From Acidobacteria bacterium 37-71-11 (GTDB taxonomy: Bacteria > Acidobacteriota > Thermoanaerobaculia > Thermoanaerobaculales > Thermoanaerobaculaceae): a stretch of 13,092 nt of DNA. A program made the translations under genes and the position numbers. The stretch covers positions 1 to 13,092 of the forward strand of contig NCBR01000040.1 in assembly GCA_002279285.1 (NCBI GenBank), read 5' to 3'. The notes beneath the pieces were generated by a model. It saw only the letters and a program-made list of their open reading frames with translations. It ran no database searches and was not told the DNA's origin. This document shows, one piece after another, positions 9,100 to 13,092 of the stretch; the stretch's first letter is position 1, and every line of letters starts with the position of its first letter.

Positions 9100-11347
9100 G
9101 CCGCCGGGCCTGGCGCCGCCCGGGCCGCGCGCCGCCACGCCGAGGCGAAGACGCCTTGGCGCGCGGCCGTGGCGTCTGCCGCTGGCTCCGCACCCGCCCC
9201 CCGTCGGGCTTCCCCGGCGGCAGGATAGGCTCGAGGTTGACCTCCATGAACTCCTCGTTGATCCCCTTCACCCGGACGCGCACCGCGTCGCCGAGGCGCA
9301 GGACCCGGCCCCAGCGCTGGCCGACCAGACGGTGCCCGGTCTCGTCGTAGCGGTAGTAATCGTCCTTGAGGTCGGCCACGTGGACGAGGCCCTCGACGAA
9401 CGCCTCCTCGAGCTGGACGAACACCCCGAACGCCACGACCCCGGTCACGTGCCCGGAGAACTCCTCGCCGACGTGCGAGCGCATGAACTCCAACTGTTTC
9501 CACTTGACCACCTCGCGCTCGGCCTCGTCGGCGCGCCGCTCGGTGAACGAGCAGTGTTGCGCGAGGTCCTCGAGGTCGGCCTCGGCGAGCGCCCGCTCGG
9601 CCCCCTGGAGCATCCCTCCGGCCAGCATCAGCCCGAGGAAGCGGTGCACCACCAGGTCCGGGTAGCGCCGGATCGGCGACGTGAAGTGGAGGTAGAACTC
9701 GGTGGCGAGCGCGTAGTGGCCCTTGCACGCCGGCGAGTACGCCGCCCGCGCCAGCGAGCGCAGCACCAGCGCCTGCAGGAAACGCTCCTCCGGCTTGCCC
9801 GCGATCAGGTCGAGCACGCGCTGGAGCTCGCGCGGCGGCAGCTCGTCGAGGTCGCCCTTGAGCGCGACGCCGAACTCGCCCAGCACCGCTTGCAGCTCGG
9901 ACAGCCGTCCCGCCGAGGGGCGCTCGTGCACGCGGAAGAGCCCCGGCTGCCGCCCCCAGACCAGAATGCGGGCGACGCACTCGTTGGCGGCGATCATCAG
10001 CTCTTCGATGAGGCGGTGGGCTCGGTTGCGCGGCGCGGCCTGCACCCCGGTCATGAACCCGTCGGGGTCGAGCAGGATCTCCGGCTCAGGGAGGTCGAAA
10101 TCGATCGAACCGCGCTCGCGCCGCCGCCGGCCGAGGCGCTGGGCCGCGAGGTCGAGGAGTTCCACCGAGCGCCGCACTCCGGCCGCCAGGTCGGCGGGGA
10201 ACCCGCCACCTTCCAGCCATCCGAAGACCTCGGTGTAGGTGCAGCGCCGGCGGGAGCGAAACACGCTGCGCTCGGCGCGGTACCCCTCCACCGCGCCTTC
10301 GGCGGTCACGAGGAACCGGACGGAAAACGCCAGGCGGTCCTCGTCGGCGAGGAGCGAGCAGAGGTGGTTGGAGAGCTTTTCCGGCAGCATCGGCACGCAG
10401 CGCCCTGGCAGGTACACGCTCGTCCCGCGCTCGCGCGCCGCCGCATCGAGCCCATCGCCGGGTCGAACGTAGTGGGACACGTCGGCGATGTGGACGAAGA
10501 CCTCGATGGCATCGTCGCGCGCCGGGAACGCGGTGACCGCGTCGTCGAAGTCCCGCGCGGTCTCCCCGTCGATGGTGACCGCCGGATGGTCGCGGTGGTC
10601 GGCCCTGCCCTCGAGGTCCTCGGGGCGCACGCCGTCGGGCAGGGCCGCGGCGGCGCGTTCGGCGTCCGGCGGGAACTCCACGGGGATGGCGAGCTCCGCC
10701 AGCACCACGTCCTCGTCCACGCCGCTCTCCCCCGCGACGCCGAGCGTGCGCAGCAGCCGGCCCCGGACCGGGCCCTCGCCCCCAAGCTCGTCGACCGCGA
10801 CCTCGACGAACTCGCCCGGTCTCGGCAGCTCGGCCGGGACGGGGTCGAGGACGACGTGCACCCCCACGCGGCGCGCGTACGGGTCGACCCACGGATGGAG
10901 CGGATCGGGAACGAACCGGCCGACCAGGGTAGGGCGGCGGCGGCGCAGGACGCGGACGACCTCGCCGTGGTCATCCTGCACGAGGGCGCCGCGCTTGCGG
11001 CGGGCGCCGCGGTGGACGAGGACCTGGTCGCCGTCCATCGCCGTCGCGAGCTTGTCGGCCGGGACGACGATGTCGGGCAAGTCGCGCTCGCCCTGCCGGA
11101 CGATTCCGAACCCGCGCGAGGTCAGCCGCAACTCACCGACGTAGTAGTCGGAGTACTCGACGGCGATCACGCGGCCCTTCGCGCGCACGACCTCGCCGCG
11201 TTCCTCGGCCTCGGCCAGCAGCGCCGCCAGCTCCGCGTGAACGACGTCGTGCTCCAACGTGGCCGCGAGGCGGCGCTCGAGCTGCGCCGCCGTGATCCCG
11301 TCGCCCCGCGCCGACCTCACCTCGGCAACGACCTGCCTACGGTGCAT
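9092..11347 (-). CDS. rnr: Ribonuclease R (RNB-family 3'-5' exoribonuclease)
   Basis: RNase R degrades structured RNA processively from the 3' end, in mRNA and rRNA quality control. The 751-residue protein has an N-terminal winged-helix-like region (1-60), cold-shock domains (about 65-240), the RNB catalytic domain (about 253-580), an S1 domain (about 625-707) and a very basic Arg/Pro/Gly-rich tail (about 711-751). The metal-binding motif TIDGETARDFDDA gives Asp260, Asp266, Asp268 and Asp269, so the active site is complete. The length and basic tail favour RNase R over RNase II. The ATG at 11347 has GGGGAGG (11354-11360) at 6-nt spacing, and the residues upstream in the open frame look non-coding. 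Its promoter must lie in or near the oppositely directed tRNA-Leu promoter; I could not identify it. Its end overlaps the GNAT gene tail to tail. Confidence 0.95.
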   Translation of the reverse strand: MHRRQVVAEVRSARGDGITAAQLERRLAATLEHDVVHAELAALLAEAEERGEVVRAKGRVIAVEYSDYYVGELRLTSRGFGIVRQGERDLPDIVVPADKLATAMDGDQVLVHRGARRKRGALVQDDHGEVVRVLRRRRPTLVGRFVPDPLHPWVDPYARRVGVHVVLDPVPAELPRPGEFVEVAVDELGGEGPVRGRLLRTLGVAGESGVDEDVVLAELAIPVEFPPDAERAAAALPDGVRPEDLEGRADHRDHPAVTIDGETARDFDDAVTAFPARDDAIEVFVHIADVSHYVRPGDGLDAAARERGTSVYLPGRCVPMLPEKLSNHLCSLLADEDRLAFSVRFLVTAEGAVEGYRAERSVFRSRRRCTYTEVFGWLEGGGFPADLAAGVRRSVELLDLAAQRLGRRRRERGSIDFDLPEPEILLDPDGFMTGVQAAPRNRAHRLIEELMIAANECVARILVWGRQPGLFRVHERPSAGRLSELQAVLGEFGVALKGDLDELPPRELQRVLDLIAGKPEERFLQALVLRSLARAAYSPACKGHYALATEFYLHFTSPIRRYPDLVVHRFLGLMLAGGMLQGAERALAEADLEDLAQHCSFTERRADEAEREVVKWKQLEFMRSHVGEEFSGHVTGVVAFGVFVQLEEAFVEGLVHVADLKDDYYRYDETGHRLVGQRWGRVLRLGDAVRVRVKGINEEFMEVNLEPILPPGKPDGGRVRSQRQTPRPRAKASSPRRGGARPGRRQARRPS

Positions 11348-11385
11348 CGCGTTCCTCCCCGCCCTCGTCCAGGCTGCAGCGCGAA

Positions 11386-11414
11386 TTGACACTTTCCATG
11401 ACCATCGGTACACT
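11386..11414 (+). promoter_or_regulatory. Near-consensus promoter of tRNA-Leu
   Basis: TTGACA (11386-11391, 6 of 6) is followed by exactly 17 bp and TACACT (11409-11414, 4 of 6). The -10 box ends 13 bp before the mature tRNA 5' end, so transcription would start about 7 bp after it, leaving a short leader for RNase P. This is the best promoter in the window. Confidence 0.8.
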
Positions 11415-11427
11415 CCCGACGGCGCGT

Positions 11428-11514
11428 GCGAAAGTGGCGGAACTGGTAGACGCGCAAGGCTCAGGACCTTGTGAGCGCAAGCTCATGGGGGTTCAAATCC
11501 CCCCTTTCGCACCA
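11428..11514 (+). tRNA. tRNA-Leu (anticodon CAG), CCA encoded
   Basis: The 87-nt gene folds as a class II tRNA. The acceptor stem GCGAAAG pairs with CTTTCGC. The anticodon stem CAAGG (11455-11459) pairs with CCTTG (11467-11471) around loop CTCAGGA, giving anticodon CAG at 11462-11464, which reads the CTG leucine codon common in this DNA. A long variable arm TGAGC-GCAA-GCTCA follows, then the T-arm GGGGG-TTCAAAT-CCCCC. The 3' ACCA is encoded. It stands alone between two minus-strand genes. Confidence 0.97.
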
Positions 11515-11602
11515 TCCAACCTGACTGGTTCTTCTGTTCCTTCCCGAACACTGCAGCTGCCGAGGCGGGCCGCGAGGTCAGCCTCTGGCGCCGCGTGCCC
11601 GG

Positions 11603-11953
11603 TCAATCGCCGGCGCCGCGAACGAAGCGCAGCGCGTCCTCGCGCTCCCAGAAGATCGGGAAGATCGTCTCCAGGCGCGTCAGCTTCAGCAGCGCTTCCA
11701 GGCGGTGGTGCGGGCGGAACAGCGCGACCCTCCGGTTGGCGCGCGTGAAGCGTTGCAGGTAGCCGACCAGCTCGCCGATACCGGTGGAATCGACGTAGTC
11801 GATGCGCGCGAAGTCGATCACGACGCCGCCCGCCGTCTCGTCGAACACCTGCTGTAGCTCCTTGGCGAACTGCTGCGCCGACTCGCCGAGCTTGATCGTC
11901 CCCTCCACCTCGACGACCGTCACCCCGCCCTCCTCCGACCTGTTGACGCGCAT
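11603..11953 (-). CDS. STAS-domain protein (anti-sigma-factor antagonist type)
   Basis: The 116-residue protein is a single STAS domain, as in SpoIIAA/RsbV regulators, which bind or release an anti-sigma kinase according to phosphorylation. It shows VTVVEVEGTI (11-20), a second core strand VVIDFARIDYVDSTGIGEL (44-62) with the expected phosphorylatable Ser56, and the final helix region ALFRPHHRLEALLKLTRL. The ATG at 11953 has GGGGGAG about 6 nt upstream. A second in-frame ATG at 11977, only 5 bp after the preceding stop, would add eight residues and is a real alternative. It is the last gene of the ACP/hotdog cassette. No kinase or phosphatase partner lies in the window, so the partner and target are unknown. 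Confidence 0.88.
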   Translation of the reverse strand: MRVNRSEEGGVTVVEVEGTIKLGESAQQFAKELQQVFDETAGGVVIDFARIDYVDSTGIGELVGYLQRFTRANRRVALFRPHHRLEALLKLTRLETIFPIFWEREDALRFVRGAGD

Positions 11954-11982
11954 GGCTGGCTCCCCCGCTCGGTCCATGTCCG

Positions 11983-12366
11983 TTACCCCGATACCGTCAC
12001 GTCCGCGACCGCAGCGAGGCCTCCGCCGCGCAGTCCGCGGCACCGGTACCGCCGCAGGGCGCCGAACGCCCCCAACTCGCGGACCTCGACCTCGAGCCGA
12101 TCGCCCGGCGTCAACGGCTGGAAGACGGCGACCCCGTCGAGTCCCACGAGGCGCAGCGTGCCGCGGCCCACCGGGCGTGCCACGACCAGAATCGCCTGTG
12201 CCAGCGCCTCGGCAACCAGCGTCGACGGCCACGCCTCGACCCCGGTGGCGGCGCCGTTCGCGGTTGCGAGCACGATCGCGACCCTCTCCGGCCCGCCTTC
12301 GTCCGCCTGCTCGACCAGCCGGAACGGGAAGCGGTGGGGAAGGGGTTCAGGCGCCTTCGGCGACAC
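11983..12366 (-). CDS. FabZ-like hotdog protein, catalytic-His loop missing
   Basis: The 127-residue protein resembles beta-hydroxyacyl-ACP dehydratases. It begins LPHRFPFRLVEQ (9-20), matching the FabZ opening LPHRYPFLLVD, and has a central helix VAEALAQAIL (51-60) with the conserved acid Glu53. The later LVGLDGVAVFQPLTPGDRLEVEV (73-95) matches the FabZ segment around the substrate tunnel. The GHFPxxPxxPG segment that carries the catalytic His is absent; a shorter GVEAWPSTL stands there. Hotdog proteins of aryl-polyene-type clusters show similar loss, so a different activity or a structural partner role is possible. The GTG start (12366) has GGAG at 5-nt spacing and overlaps the ACP gene by 20 bp, implying translational coupling to the carrier protein. 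The fold call is good; the substrate is unknown. Confidence 0.75.
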   Translation of the reverse strand: MSPKAPEPLPHRFPFRLVEQADEGGPERVAIVLATANGAATGVEAWPSTLVAEALAQAILVVARPVGRGTLRLVGLDGVAVFQPLTPGDRLEVEVRELGAFGALRRYRCRGLRGGGLAAVADVTVSG

Positions 12367-12625
12367 CTTTGCTCCGCATGAAATCGACGAGCGCGTTCAC
12401 CGAAGCCAGGGCCTTGGCGCCGACTTCCTCGTCCTGGATGCGGACGCCGAAGACCTTTTCGATCCCGATCACGAGTTCGAGCGCATCGATCGAGTCAAGA
12501 CCCAGGCCGTCGCCGAACAGCGGCGCCGCGTCGTCGATATCGCCGGGGGCCACCCCGTCGAGCTGCAGCCTATCGATGATCAGCTGCTTGACCTTTGCAT
12601 GCAATGGACTCCCGCTTGTCGCCAC
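12347..12625 (-). CDS. Acyl carrier protein
   Basis: The protein is a 92-residue acyl carrier that holds an acyl chain on a 4'-phosphopantetheine arm. The attachment site is Ser45 in GLGLDSIDALEL, a close match to the DSL/DSID motif. Helix I (HAKVKQLIIDRLQL, 9-22) and the acidic helix II-III region (VIGIEKVFGVRIQDEEV) are typical. The GTG at 12625 is chosen because GGGAGGG (12631-12637) is at 5-nt spacing. A TTG at 12649 would place the SD inside the gene and overlap the -10-like box. It is probably not the housekeeping AcpP, since no fabD/fabG/fabF neighbours are seen. It overlaps the hotdog gene, which probably acts on its cargo. Confidence 0.92.
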   Translation of the reverse strand: MATSGSPLHAKVKQLIIDRLQLDGVAPGDIDDAAPLFGDGLGLDSIDALELVIGIEKVFGVRIQDEEVGAKALASVNALVDFMRSKGVAEGA

Positions 12626-12648
12626 CAACACCCTCCCGTCGCGGGCCA

Positions 12649-12654
12649 AGTATA
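12649..12654 (-). promoter_or_regulatory. Possible -10 box for the ACP/hotdog/STAS cassette
   Basis: On the minus strand TATACT matches 5 of 6 positions of the -10 consensus. It sits in the 39-bp gap after the glutaredoxin-like gene, with a predicted start near 12642 just ahead of the SD. The -35 region (GCGCTC at 17 bp) is poor. If real, the cassette can be expressed apart from era. Confidence 0.35.
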
Positions 12655-12664
12655 GCCGAGCGTC

Positions 12665-12916
12665 TCAACCGGAGCGCGGGAGCGACAGCCCAAGCTCGCT
12701 CCACGACCTCGAACGCCCCGCGAACCCGATCGAGCAACGCTCGTGATCGACCGTGACCGGTAGCCGCCGCTCCCAGGTGAGAGCGGCCAGCTCCGCGAGC
12801 CGGGCCGGATCTCGCGTGAGGTTGACGACCTCGCAGGCGACCCGCCTCCTCGCGAGGTCGGCCAGAAGGTCCGCACAGTCGGTGCAGCCATCGGCAACGT
12901 AGACGGTGACGCTCAA
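12665..12916 (-). CDS. Glutaredoxin/thioredoxin-fold small protein
   Basis: The 83-residue protein is a probable thiol-disulfide protein. It opens MSVTVYVADGCTDCADLL, with the redox motif Cys11-x-x-Cys14 after the first strand. A second strand CEVVNL (28-33) and the expected Pro53 (RLPVTV, the cis-Pro loop) follow, with an extra Cys61. The GFAGRS segment resembles the glutaredoxin GG/GF glutathione site. The start is most likely the TTG at 12916, which overlaps the era stop as TTGA; the GAGGAGG encoding the end of Era would be its SD, although only 1 nt away. A GTG at 13000 inside era is the alternative. Its substrate is unknown. The tight coupling to era is the unusual point. Confidence 0.75.
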   Translation of the reverse strand: MSVTVYVADGCTDCADLLADLARRRVACEVVNLTRDPARLAELAALTWERRLPVTVDHERCSIGFAGRSRSWSELGLSLPRSG

Positions 12917-13092
12917 TCCTCCTCGCCCCCGTCGGCGGGCGGGGTCCAGGGGGCTTCCATCTGCTCCAACTCGGAGAGGAACCTGGGGTCCTCGCGCCAC
13001 CCCGGGCGGGCCTTCACCCGCAGGTCGAGGTAAACCCTGACGCCGAGCAACGACTCGATGCGGGCGCGGGCCGCGGTGCCGATCTCCTTGAT
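12913..13092 (-). CDS. era: GTPase Era, C-terminal end, cut by window edge
   Basis: The last 59 residues of a minus-strand gene read KEIGTAARARIESLLGVRVY, then LDLRVKARPGWREDPRFLSEL. This is the characteristic end of the KH domain of Era, a GTPase that binds the 3' end of 16S rRNA and assists 30S subunit maturation. A short acidic tail ending GGEED follows. The GTPase domain lies past the right edge. The TGA at 12913-12915 overlaps the probable TTG start of the glutaredoxin-like gene, so the two are probably translated together. Confidence 0.92.
   Translation of the reverse strand: MKEIGTAARARIESLLGVRVYLDLRVKARPGWREDPRFLSELEQMEAPWTPPADGGEED

Noticed and set aside
11518..11530. AACC-TGACT-GGTT hairpin after tRNA-Leu as a terminator
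   Set aside because: A 4-bp stem followed by a mixed pyrimidine run is not enough for an intrinsic terminator.
11954..12232. N-terminal extension of the STAS protein back to 12232
   Set aside because: The extension runs antiparallel-free but out of frame through the hotdog gene, is Arg/Gly/Pro-rich, and strong starts exist at 11953 and 11977.

Overview
This is a high-GC bacterial window with almost no non-coding space; no gap between genes exceeds about 165 bp. The organism looks like a Gram-negative heterotroph. It carries kdsD, which feeds Kdo/LPS synthesis. It also has a Bacillus-type FadN/FadA beta-oxidation pair and a membrane Fe-S protein of the FadF / ETF:menaquinone-oxidoreductase type, which suggests respiratory fatty-acid oxidation into a (mena)quinone pool. 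This mix fits high-GC lineages such as Acidobacteriota or Myxococcota-like groups. That placement is an inference; nothing in the window fixes the phylum.

Layout, left to right. (1) The 5' two thirds of the glutaminase domain of guaA (minus, cut by the left edge) is divergent from kdsD (plus). (2) A fatty-acid oxidation operon on the plus strand holds fadN (3-hydroxyacyl-CoA dehydrogenase / enoyl-CoA hydratase) and fadA (thiolase). Its -35/-10 promoter is overlapped by a perfect 14-bp operator-like palindrome, and an 18-codon mini-ORF bridges the two genes. A GC-rich bidirectional hairpin follows. (3) Convergent on the minus strand are the membrane Fe-S/heme oxidoreductase and a yraN (UPF0102) nuclease-fold gene. 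(4) Divergent from these is a GNAT acetyltransferase-like gene (plus), whose stop overlaps by 8 bp the end of convergent rnr (RNase R, minus). (5) A complete tRNA-Leu(CAG) with encoded CCA and a near-consensus promoter sits on the plus strand. (6) The minus-strand block at the right, in transcription order, is the era 3' end (cut by the right edge), a glutaredoxin-like gene, an acyl carrier protein, a FabZ-like hotdog protein lacking the usual catalytic-His loop, and a STAS-domain protein.

How the genes work together: FadN and FadA would carry out the last three steps of the beta-oxidation spiral. The FadF/EMO-like protein could pass electrons from acyl-CoA dehydrogenase/ETF to quinone; neither acyl-CoA dehydrogenase nor ETF is in the window. 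The least conventional piece is the compact ACP / degenerate dehydratase / STAS cassette, which joins a lipid-carrier pair to a regulatory domain. I saw no CRISPR array, insertion sequence, phage gene or recognisable defence system. Several very long ORFs antisense to the real genes are GC-driven shadows.
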